From the NCBI GenBank assembly GCA_030141605.1, contig JAQGDQ010001605.1, forward strand, positions 12,501 through 32,740: DNA of 20,240 bases, read 5' to 3'. This document shows positions 1-7,930 of the stretch, in pieces. The notes under the pieces were generated by a model. The model was not told the origin of the DNA and did no database searches. It saw nothing but the letters and a program-made list of their open reading frames with translations. How positions within the stretch are numbered: the stretch's first letter is position 1; every line of letters starts with the position of its first letter. Position numbers and translations under genes: made by a program. The DNA is from Tubiluchus corallicola. Its lineage: Eukaryota; Priapulida; Priapulimorpha; Priapulimorphida; Tubiluchidae.

Positions 1-188
1 TGAAATTTTAACAGTAAATGACTCACCAGCTCTGGTTTCTGTTGTGTTTGTTTCTCTTGGAAGGCTCGTAGAGAAAACCAGAAAACACGTCGTCAAATTG
101 AACTAGTTTATTATGGGAGAATTCTACAACACAAAAGTATGAAGGAACGCGAAATTTTAACAGTAAATGACTCACCAGCTCTGATTTC
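1..188 (-). repeat. Heat-shock-module family, copy 1: tandem leader-only repeat (149-bp unit)
   Basis: The sequence at 2-41 recurs at 151-187, so the period is 149 bp and the array starts to the left of the window. Read on the minus strand, the part from about 158 down to 45 is nearly identical to the leader portion of the two promoter-bearing copies at 1186-1530 and 18018-18326. Shared landmarks are CGTTCCTTCATAC, TTTGACGACGTGTTTTCT and CTCTACGAGCCTTC. The TATA box and heat shock element of the other copies are absent here. They are replaced by AGAGCTGGTGAGTCATTTAC, which joins one unit to the next. No coding potential was found. The homology is certain; the function is unknown. Confidence 0.85.
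27..123 (-). other. Possible exon inside copy 1 (acceptor- and donor-like borders)
   Basis: On the minus strand a pyrimidine-rich stretch ending GTTGTAG (AG at 125-124) precedes a 97-nt segment that ends CTG just before GTGAGT (26-21). The preceding unit has the same donor at 175-170, so a 52-nt minimal intron (175-124) would fit. The 97-nt segment is not a multiple of three and holds no convincing coding frame. If real, this is a repeated exon of a non-coding or leader RNA. Splice motifs this short also occur by chance, so this is only a candidate. Confidence 0.22.
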
Positions 189-1185
189 AATTTACTTTTA
201 ATATATGTATCATTTATGTAAATAGCGTTTTCTTTGTCTTCAATCTTTCTTTAACTCATAAATTCTGTTTTTACCTATGTAAACAATTTCGTTTTATATT
301 TTTTTCTATGTGTATGTATTTTATAGCTTCGGATATCGTTTGTCTATGAGCCGAAAACAAAGAATAAATAACAAGATAAATAAACAAATAAACGTATGAT
401 AAAAACAGCATATAAACTCGTTATTATCACTCTCTTTTACTCAATATTTTATTTAGTATTATGTAAAAGTTCAATAAAAACCAATTTGCCAATTGATCAG
501 CCAAAAATCTGTTGTTTAATTAATAACTTGGTTCGAAAAGGTTACAGGGGTGTGAGGATTTTTCCTGAATTTCAAGCACCAGGTGGCAGTAGTATAAGGC
601 AGGTAAAAGGTGTGAGCGTAGCACTGACGTGGCAAAGCTTAATGTGTGAATTGAGGCGCTAATTTTTGTTATTGTGTTTGCCAAATATTTGTATTTTTTC
701 TTGTCTTAGTGCTGCATGTGTTTCATCTTTGAGCCAACTGTATGCTGCTATGATGTAAGTAATTACGAAAATTACACCACTCCTTTTTTGTACTTCTAAA
801 TTTGCATTCACACGTCAGAAAACGTGCTATAATACTTTTGGTTACATTTTTACTATTTAATTAGCTATGTATTTTGCATTTGAGTATTTTTTGCTACACA
901 ATACTTTGTTTCGACTTATTAGGCTCAAACTTTATGTATGTTTTTCTTAATTTGCAGATTAAACGATAATACTACAAAAAAAGGTAGTTATAAGGGGTTT
1001 TGTACACACACTATTTCGATACAACATTTTCGACATAGGTTATTTGGACACAGATAATTTTGGACACAATGTCGAAACTTCTGCACATCATTTGAAAAAT
1101 TTTAACCTGGAGTGAATTTGACAGTTTTGTTTATTTCAGTCTGCAAGACATAGACTAAAAATTATTGCTGTAATAATTATTATGC
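189..1185. other. Intergenic, AT-rich; no supported gene
   Basis: This stretch holds AT-rich unique-looking DNA. The longest open frame (396-662, + strand, 88 codons) has no recognisable domain and its composition matches the background. The only structure seen is the small inverted repeat at 1028-1077, listed separately. Confidence 0.7.
1028..1077. repeat. Small inverted repeat with an internal direct repeat
   Basis: TTTCGACAT (1028-1036) and ATGTCGAAA (1069-1077) are perfect 9-bp inverted copies. Between them TTTGGACACA occurs twice (1043-1052 and 1059-1068), 16 bp apart. A related string, ATGGACACAATTTCGAAA, lies at 17239-17256. This suggests a small decayed dispersed repeat or MITE. Neither the true ends nor a target duplication could be found. 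Confidence 0.4.
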
Positions 1186-1530
1186 GTTGTGTTTTGTTTC
1201 TCTCGGAAGGCTCGTAGAGAAAAGCAGAAAACACGTCGTCAAATTAAACCAGTTTATTATGCGAGAATTCTACAACACAAAAGTATGAAGGAACGCGAAA
1301 TGTTTACAGTAAATGTGATAATCTGGAAACGTGAAAGCGTGAAAGCGTATCTGAGAATACGAGGATACAAGAGAATAAACTCCAGCGGCCAGCTCCACCT
1401 TATATATCAGTGCAAATCAACCATCAAAAAGCACTACGCGCATCGCGTATAGAAAGTTCTCGAATCTTCAACAAGGTAAGAAGATTGTTCTACTATACTA
1501 TGGAATATTCCAGAATAAACTCCACAAGAT
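1186..1530 (-). repeat. Heat-shock-module family, copy 2 (promoter plus leader)
   Basis: On the minus strand this copy runs from a heat shock element and TATA box through about 190 nt of leader-like sequence ending GAGAAACAAAACACAAC. It aligns almost base for base with the plus-strand copy at 18018-18326. The main differences are about 16 extra bases between the heat shock element and the TATA box, and a 10-base gap relative to the other copy near 1375. Similarity is strong from 1186 to about 1502 and weak from there to 1530. No heat-shock protein coding sequence follows it. It may be a dispersed promoter fragment, part of a non-coding heat-shock gene, or the promoter region of a mobile element. 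Confidence 0.85.
1398..1515 (-). promoter_or_regulatory. Heat-shock-type promoter of copy 2 (HSEs and TATA)
   Basis: The plus strand at 1452-1469 reads GAAagTTCtcGAAtcTTC: four perfect alternating 5-bp units of the HSF-binding element. A second three-unit element, GAAtaTTCcaGAA, lies at 1503-1515. On the minus strand these sit upstream of TATATAAGG (1398-1406), which would place a start near 1376. HSEs upstream of a TATA box and a long leader is the known layout of insect hsp70 promoters. Activity is inferred. The spacing from the proximal HSE to the TATA box (about 45 bp) is wider than in copy 3. Confidence 0.6.
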
Positions 1531-1929
1531 TATGCAAGCACATACGCTGAAAGAACAGGCAAGCGGGGTTAAATGCTATAACAAAATAATGCGCCTTTCT
1601 GTAAAAGCAGAAAAATTTGCGTAGAAGAAAATTTAAGAAAAGTCAACGGAGCAGCAAATGTTCTGGAATTAGTTTTATTTTTTATTTCACCTTATTAGGA
1701 ACGTGTATATATGCACTGTTTTATAGTTTTATCAGACTAGCAGACGATATTAGCTCTATATTGTTGAAATGATAAATACGATTAAATTTACATAAGTTTA
1801 AACTGGATAAATATCACAATGTTGACACGAAAAATACGTTAAGATAAAAAAATCAATAAAAATATATAAGAAATCAAAACTGGAAGAAATCGCTGAACTA
1901 CGGTAAGAATATTTTCTAAATATCTGTCT
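1531..1929. other. Intergenic, AT-rich; nothing recognised
   Basis: No open frame of note, repeat or RNA signature was seen here. Confidence 0.7.
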
Positions 1930-2070
1930 TCATATCACAATACGCTCGTTACGTCTATTGTAGACACTGGGCAGGTAGATTGTAAAATAGAAATTCGCCC
2001 TCAAACACAGCAGTATTATTCAGCAAAAAACTAGACATTGCTATGTCAGTGGCTTGTCAGTACCACTTTT
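1930..2070 (+). repeat. Anonymous dispersed repeat, copy A
   Basis: This segment is homologous to 10382-10541. Shared blocks in the same order are TATTGTAGACAcTGGGCAG, a gapped middle around CGCCC/TGCCC, then CTAGACAtTGCTATG and GGCTTGTCAGTACCACTT (lower case marks differences from copy B). No coding frame, tRNA-like promoter box or poly-A tail was found, so the class is unknown. A non-autonomous DNA element is possible, because copy B has an internal inverted repeat. Confidence 0.75.
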
Positions 2071-2700
2071 GTTCCATAAATATCCATTAAATTTTGAGTA
2101 TTTTGATATAGGCACGTTAGGCTAGTTTTTACTAAAAACTGATAAATTTGCATTAGACAGATGATTTTTTAAATATTGCATAGAACTAGGCAGATATCAA
2201 GACATTACGGCGCCCTAGACTGATAGTTCAATACCGCCTGACCCTATTATGGATTTATGGTTGTTTATATATGATTTATGAAGCTCACTACCCAATTGCT
2301 TGTAGTGTAATTAAATAATTGTGTAATACTTATATCTAAACATATATCTAATACCTTTGCAGAACAGCTTGTGGTGCGCTACAAAATACTAGATTTATAT
2401 GAACATGAAGGGATACGCATTTTCCAAAAATAAGAATTTTTTGATACAGGACTCTCTCAAAACCTGTACTTCTGAATATTTGGCGCCCTAGGTTACAGCC
2501 TTGTTACCCTGTTACGCCCCCTACACAGAACGCACAGTCTTCAGGTGATTAAATAAGAGGATGAATAATTAAATAATCTAATTGTTTGATTATGTCAACT
2601 TTATCTGCAATATGAATTTTAAAAACTTAACAACTCTCAAAAAATAGGTAGTCTAGTTACTGTTACGCCCCATACCCATCCCCCCCCCCCACGGCGCCGC
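2071..2700. repeat. Low-copy degenerate region with two hAT-end-like segments
   Basis: GGCGCCCTAG occurs at 2209-2218 and 2482-2491. Each is followed by about 35 bp of loosely similar C-rich sequence ending near CGCCTGACCC and ACGCCCCCT. TGTTACGCCCC recurs at about 2510 and 2661, and an 11-base C run lies at 2680-2690. GGCGCCCTAG followed by a C-rich end is, from memory, common near the ends of arthropod hAT elements. No matching partner end or target duplication was found, so this is tentative. Confidence 0.25.
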
Positions 2701-3404
2701 TCACCAGGTATGCTGCTAATTCAGCTAACCAAGATTCTCTATCATTTTCAATTTTGTTCGGTTTATAATCTAATATCATAGACGGCGCATATTTTAAAAT
2801 GTCAACCATAAAATTGCGTTCCGAGAATTTCTCTAAATTCGTCTATAGAAATCATCTCATGTGAGACTCATGCTTTGTTATTCGCAAATGTCAGACGTAT
2901 CCAGTTACGCGTGCAAGAATAAATTCACTAATTTGCACTCCTGGGTTATTTTATACGTAACGGGCTCTACACCTGCTTGCCAAAGTAATCGATTTGCCAA
3001 ATACAAGTACTGAAATACGAATGCAAAGCATGTATGCATTCCGAAAGATATGTATGTGAATGTATGGACTCAGGAACACAGGTAGAGAGGATGTGTAGCC
3101 TGTGTGCTCTCTGGAAACTCTCTGGAATACAATTATTATGGAACATTAATAAGGTGCAATGTACAATCTGGAATACAAGTATAAACAATGTGTATCTATC
3201 TGACTTCCCCTAATCTGTTCTCTGGAAAATATGCATTAACACTACCTACATATGCTCTACATTCTGTACATCCTTACTACTTAAACGTCACTTGCATCTG
3301 CGCTTTAGGACCTACCTATTTCAGAAATTAGGTTCGACACAAATATACAAGTTTATGTGGTACATATACCACACTAGATTTAGATTACTCTGTTGGTTGG
3401 CATC
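2701..3404. other. Intergenic; no supported gene
   Basis: Short scattered recurrences of TCTCTGGAA occur between 3108 and 3230. The open frames here are short, lack domains and do not look coding. Confidence 0.65.
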
Positions 3405-3735
3405 CTTCTGTCTCGGAAGACAATGGAGTGTGCGCCAAGAGAGTCAGTTATTGATCACATTGATGGAGCTGCAGCGTCGACTGTGGCTGAGCAGCGCGAT
3501 CCTTGAACGTCTCCAGGGAAGATGTATGGAATCCTGAGTTGCCAGACAACAGGAACCTCCTTTCTTCCGCGCTGGTGTAGTCCAAAGGAAAGCGGAGAGA
3601 TACGTTTGGCACTAGGTTGGCTGCAGGAGCTGCCGGAGTCAGTGAGCATGCTGCACTGGTCCGCCTTCGGGTCTCCACTCCTGATTTGGAAGGTTTACTC
3701 CTCTACTTGGGTCACTTGACCTCCTCCGCCCTCTA
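3405..3735. other. GC-richer anonymous block, possible repeat or gene relic
   Basis: Base composition rises sharply relative to both flanks. Reading the plus strand from 3424 gives about 100 codons with a single internal stop (near 3505), and several overlapping frames are open on both strands. None of the translations shows a domain I recognise. The composition and sharp borders suggest a fragment of a mobile element or an old exon. I cannot name it, and the strand of any former coding sense is uncertain. Confidence 0.35.
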
Positions 3736-3787
3736 GCCGAACAAAGTCATAACACTGTTCACATCTACTTCGTAATTAATGTATGTC

Positions 3788-3838
3788 GAATTATAATAAT
3801 GGTTGAATTATAATAATGGTTGAATTACAATAATGAAA
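3788..3838 (+). repeat. 17-bp tandem repeat, 3 copies
   Basis: GAATTATAATAATGGTT begins at 3788, 3805 and, with one substitution, 3822. It ends shortly before the LINE relic. Confidence 0.8.
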
Positions 3839-3871
3839 CTCAAAAAGTTCTGCAGTCGAGTGTTTACGAGA

Positions 3872-4440
3872 TGTAAATACCTTGGTAGTGTATCAAACAC
3901 CGAGAAAAATAGAAAAAATCTTTTTTACTCTCTGCTTATTCAGATCTCACAACGATTTTTGAAAACGATCGTCTTTCTCTTGAAACCAAAGTCCGGATCC
4001 CTTCTACTTTAGTTGAACCTGTGTTTTTGCACAATGCTGAGCTATAGACAAAAAAGTTAAGCAGCAGAAGAAAATTGACGCTTTTCAAAGAAGTCTCAAT
4101 AAGAAAGTACTCAAAACAAAATGGCGTAACAGAGTCTTATGGTTATCTGATAATGCGATAAAGAAGAATCCTTGGAGTAAACAAATCCAAGTAAGAAGAT
4201 AGGGCATCCATTAAGATTACCTCAAGAGTCTCCTCTTCCTATAGCATTATGTAAAACTCTTGAAACGACAAAGAAGCCGAGAGGGGGCAGCTACTGACAT
4301 ATATAGATTTACTGCAAAGAGATTTAGCAAATGCAGCTCTTGATTTGACGGATGATACATCGTGGGCGGAGGCAGTGGATGAGAGTGCGTGGCATCAACA
4401 GGTAGGACGTGCCATGTTTTTAGAACGTGGCAGCACCTAG
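3872..4440 (+). pseudogene. Decayed 3' end of a non-LTR retrotransposon (LINE) reverse-transcriptase ORF
   Basis: Conceptual translation across frameshifts gives the order of motifs expected at the C-terminus of LINE ORF2. First comes KYLGSV (about 3875, the region after the polymerase core). Then NDRLSLETKVRIPSTLVEPV (about 3968-4026) and KIDAFQRSLNKKVLKTKWRN (about 4069). Next are PWSKQI..RR (about 4171) and GHPLRLPQESPLPIAL (4203-4250). After PRGG a shifted frame gives QLLTYIDLLQRDLANAALDL and ends in a TAG at 4438-4440. Internal stops near 4044 and 4200 and at least three frame changes show it is dead. The catalytic core lies upstream and is missing, so the copy is 5'-truncated, as is usual for LINEs. 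The clade cannot be fixed from this fragment. Confidence 0.75.
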
Positions 4441-4458
4441 ACGACGACGACGACGACG
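4441..4458 (+). repeat. (ACG)6 tract, probable LINE 3' tail
   Basis: Six ACG units follow directly after the stop codon of the LINE relic, with no intervening 3' untranslated region. Some LINE clades end in short microsatellites instead of poly-A, so this probably marks the element's end. Confidence 0.55.
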
Positions 4459-5420
4459 ATTTAAAGTTCAGCGGAGAGTGGTTGTGTTGCCGTCGGCATG
4501 TGAATGCAGCCTAAGGTGCAGGTATGGTAAATATAATCCTTAATTTTATAACTCATATTTCTGACGCAGATCCAATGATTAGCGAAATCACTCGGTTGAA
4601 TTTGCCTGGTCTGTGCAGTTCATTCAGCCTGTTTCCTAGCTTGACAATAACAGCTTAAGCAGCATTTACTCACAAGAACTGATACTGGACTTAACCCATT
4701 CTCAGCTATTCGCCAAACTGTCGCCACTGCTGCAGGAAGCGGATAAATGTGAATGCACCTTTAATGACTGCCTTGCAGACGAAACAAATAACCAATGTAA
4801 AAGACATTCAGCATGAGAAGAGATTTATGGTTATGGAGACTTATAAGCACAAGAGGAGAAACCTTAGTCGATTATCGATTGTTCTTTATTACAAATCAAA
4901 TACGCGGAGAGCAAATGTAGAAGTAAGCTAGTGCAAACGAAAACATGAAAAGTTCATTATCCCAAAGATACAAGGAGAAAACAAGAACAAAAAGTATGAT
5001 TTAGACCAAAGTAGCAACGAAAATCACATGAATGTTCAGTAACTGTGAGACATTCCTTCAGTGAGAAATTATTTGAATTTGTTCACAACAGTACAACGCA
5101 TGCGCAGTTCACGATCTCACATTCGAAAAACTTAATTATGTTTGGTGTAGTTGAACGCGATTGATTAAAGTAAAAAGTTGGCCTATACATTTGAATGCAT
5201 CACATCGTGAAGATGAAGGAGTCAGTAATCTAATGAGCCGTGTCAATGGATTATTGTTTATTATTGTTTATTATTGTGTATCAGACAAAAACGCCATTAC
5301 AATTACATAATCAGACATATTACATACAATTACACAAACAGAAAATAAAATTACTACAATTACTTATCAAGTGAGCAATCAATTAGTGAACAAATGATGT
5401 AACTGCTTGCAGTTGATATA
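4459..5420. other. Intergenic; short 10-bp repeat at 5250-5276
   Basis: This is mostly unique-looking DNA. TTATTGTTTA is repeated about 2.7 times at 5250-5276, followed by an AC- and AT-rich stretch to 5370. An NRF-1-like CGCATGCGCAGT lies at about 5098. No gene is supported; the 60-codon frame at 4749-4931 lacks any recognisable feature. Confidence 0.6.
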
Positions 5421-5805
5421 TAGCGCCACCTAACCGTAGGTAAGCCTACAAGCCACACCCACTAGACCGCTAATGTACCGCCACCTAACGGTAGGTAAGC
5501 CTACAAGTCACACCCTCTAGTCCACTAATGTAGCGCCACCTAACCATAGGTAAGCTTACAAGCCACACCCACTAGTCCACTAATGTAGCGCCACCTAACC
5601 GTAGGTAAGCCTACAAGTCACACCCTCTAGTCCACTAATGTAGCGCCACCTAACCGTAGGTAAGCTTACAAACCACACCCTCTAGTCCACTAATGTAGCG
5701 CCACCTAACCGTAGGTAAGCCTACAAGTCACACCCTCTAGTCCACTAATGTAGCGCCACCTAACCGTAGGTAAGCTTACAAGCCACACCCACTAGTCCAC
5801 TAATG
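5421..5805. repeat. 55-bp satellite, 7 tandem units with 110-bp alternation
   Basis: Units start at 5421, 5476, 5531, 5586, 5641, 5696 and 5751 with no indels and few substitutions. Odd units 3, 5 and 7 carry AAGCTTACAA, which completes the palindrome GTAAGCTTAC. Even units 2, 4 and 6 carry AAGCCTACAAGTC. The true recent unit is therefore a 110-bp dimer; unit 1 is a hybrid. Every unit also has ACCTA-ACCG-TAGGT, a 5-bp stem with a 4-nt loop. In unit 3 the loop reads ACCA, and in unit 2 it reads ACGG. No coding potential is evident. Confidence 0.95.
5423..5761 (-). promoter_or_regulatory. Array of CTCF-core-like motifs inside the 55-bp satellite
   Basis: On the minus strand AGGTGGCGC occurs at 5423-5431, 5533-5541, 5588-5596, 5643-5651, 5698-5706 and 5753-5761. 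The unit at 5478-5486 reads AGGTGGCGG. AGGTGGCGC matches the core of the CTCF motif as known from Drosophila and vertebrates. All copies share one orientation at 55-bp spacing. The 5' CCA part of the long vertebrate motif is absent (CGGT precedes TAGG), so binding is a hypothesis. Confidence 0.35.
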
Positions 5806-5907
5806 TACTGGTACAAGAGTTAAATTCAATTAGATTTGGGTATTTTTATCGAGTGACTATGTCTATCTAACCAAACATTGCAAAAATGTATACGTAAAAT
5901 AAGCTAC

Positions 5908-6682
5908 TACATTACCTACTTCTTTACCTCCATTACGTTACTTCTTTACGTCCATTACGTTACTTCTTTACCTCCATGACCTTACTTCTTTACCTCCATG
6001 ACGTTACTTCTTTACCTCCATTACGTTACTTCTTTACCTCCATCACGTTACTTCTTTACCTCCATTACCTACTTCTTTACCTCCATTACTTTATTTCTTT
6101 ACCTCCATTATGTTACTTCTTTACCTCCATTACCTACTGCTTTACCTCAATTACGTTACTTCTTTACCTCCATTATGTTACTTCTTTAAGCCCTTTACGT
6201 TACTTCTTTACATCCATTACGTTACTTCTTTACGCCCTTTGCGTTACTTCTTTACCTCCATTACGTTACTTCTTTACGTCCATTACGTTACTTCTTTACC
6301 TCCATTACGTTACTTCTTGACCTCCATTACGTTACTTCTTTACGCCCTTTACGTTACTTCTTTACCTCCATTACATTACTTCTTTACCTCTATTACGTTA
6401 CTTCTTTACATCCATTAAGTTACTTCTTTACCTCCATTACGTTACTTCTTTACCGCCATTACGTTACTTCTTTACCTCCATTACCTACTTCTTTACCTCC
6501 ATTACCTACTTCTTTACCTCCATTACCTACTTCTTTAGGTCCATTACGTTACTTCTTAACTTCCATTACGTTACTTCTTTACCTCCATTACGTTACTTCT
6601 TTACCTCCATTACGTTACTTCTTTACCTCCATTACGTTACTTCTTTACCTCCATTACGTTACTTCTTTACCCCCATTACCTA
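5908..6682. repeat. 22-bp minisatellite, about 35 units
   Basis: The consensus CTTCTTTACCTCCATTACGTTA repeats about 35 times. Most units are 22 bp. Several are 21 bp where CGTTA becomes CCTA (for example the units starting at 6051, 6116, 6467, 6488 and 6509). A minor variant with GCCCTTTACG recurs near 6188, 6232 and 6342. Because 22 is not a multiple of three, all three plus frames cycle through the same peptides, which explains the overlapping open frames here; they are not genes. The array starts about 100 bp after the 55-bp satellite and is unrelated to it in sequence. Confidence 0.95.
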
Positions 6683-7440
6683 AGCAGAGTTGTTACAAAA
6701 TTTTCATAATCGAAGGCGCTTTGTGGGCCAAGTTACGAATAGCATCCTCAGAGTCAATTGTCAAAACAACTAAGGTTTCTCATGGTCCCCGGTGCAGTGC
6801 ATTAGCAGTAAATGCTCTCTCAGGAGATGCGTGCGCACTTCATCAACAAAGTCAAGCAGAAAAGACCGAGGTTTGCAAAAATAACTTTTAATAACAATTA
6901 CGGGTACTATTGCAAGCTTTAGTGAAAACAGCAGCCATTTATAGCTCAAAAGTTTTGCTCATCCATTGAACTGTTCGTTTAATGAAAAACAGAAAACAAA
7001 GCGCAGATAATGTTTCTCACTTTGGGCTATTTTTACTCCTGAGGAGAGCAGTGAGGATTGTGTATATTCTAGAGCACAGACTTATGTGTTTTAATTAAAA
7101 AGAAACATTTCTAATCTATAGAGAGTGTACATATAACCATTAATCTATGATCAACAATATATTGCCCCAATTGAAACACCCTTTCATAAGCATGCATATA
7201 TCTTTCCTTTTAACACCAGATTTTCCTTTTAAACATCTTCACCTAAATTAAAGAAATGTGGGTCTATTTTTCTTGCATGATTTTCAAGTTTACAAGACTC
7301 TTAGACTCTTTCTACACGTATACATAAAATCTATAGCAGTGTACATTCTCCTTTATGTCTTCTCTAACGTGTAAATCCTCTTAACTTACGTTTACAAATC
7401 TAACATGTATCTTTCCAATCTGCGTTCCACAGTGAAGACG
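6683..7440. other. Intergenic, AT-rich; nothing recognised
   Basis: No long open frame, RNA signature or repeat was seen. Pyrimidine richness increases toward the adjoining CT tract. Confidence 0.7.
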
Positions 7441-7566
7441 TTCTCTCTCTCTCTCTCGCTCCCTTTCTCTTTTCTCTCTCTCTCTCTCTCTCTTTCTCCC
7501 TCTCGCTCCTTTTCTCTTTCTCTCTCTCCCCTCTCTTCCCTTGTCTTTCTCTCTTTTTCTCTTTAG

Positions 7567-7628
<62 letters not shown>

Positions 7629-7844
7629 TTTCCTTTCTCTCTTGCTCTTTCTCTCCCTCTTTCTCTCTCTCTCTCTCCCTCTCTCTCTCTCTCTCTCGCT
7701 CTCTCTCTCTCTTCTTTTCCTTTCTCTCTTGCTCTTTCTCTCCCTCTTTCTCTCTCTCTCTCTCCCTCTCTCTCTCTCTCTGTCTCTCTTTCTCTCTCTT
7801 GCTCTTTCTTTCTCTCTGTCTGTCTGTCTGTCTCTGTCTCTCTC

Positions 7845-7915
<71 letters not shown>

Positions 7916-7930
7916 TGCTTTTTCTTTCCC
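7441..7930. repeat. (CT)n microsatellite, about 490 bp, interrupted
   Basis: The tract is nearly all pyrimidine. It includes a pure CT run around 7570-7625 and another around 7855-7905. CTTCTTTTCC with its flanks occurs at 7624 and 7711, an internal 87-bp duplication. A short TGTC run lies near 7816-7835. The open frames (poly Ser-Leu, or Arg-Glu on the other strand) are artefacts. Confidence 0.97.

Noticed and set aside
396-662. 88-codon plus frame as a small secreted or membrane protein
   Set aside because: The hydrophobic start is typical of AT-rich translation. There is no conserved motif, neighbour or supporting signal.
5421-5805. CRISPR array
   Set aside because: The units are contiguous tandem copies with no unique spacers, and the genome is eukaryotic.
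5976-6418. Three overlapping repetitive proteins of 63-114 residues
   Set aside because: A 22-bp period without stops makes all three frames read the same peptide cycle, so no real gene is indicated.
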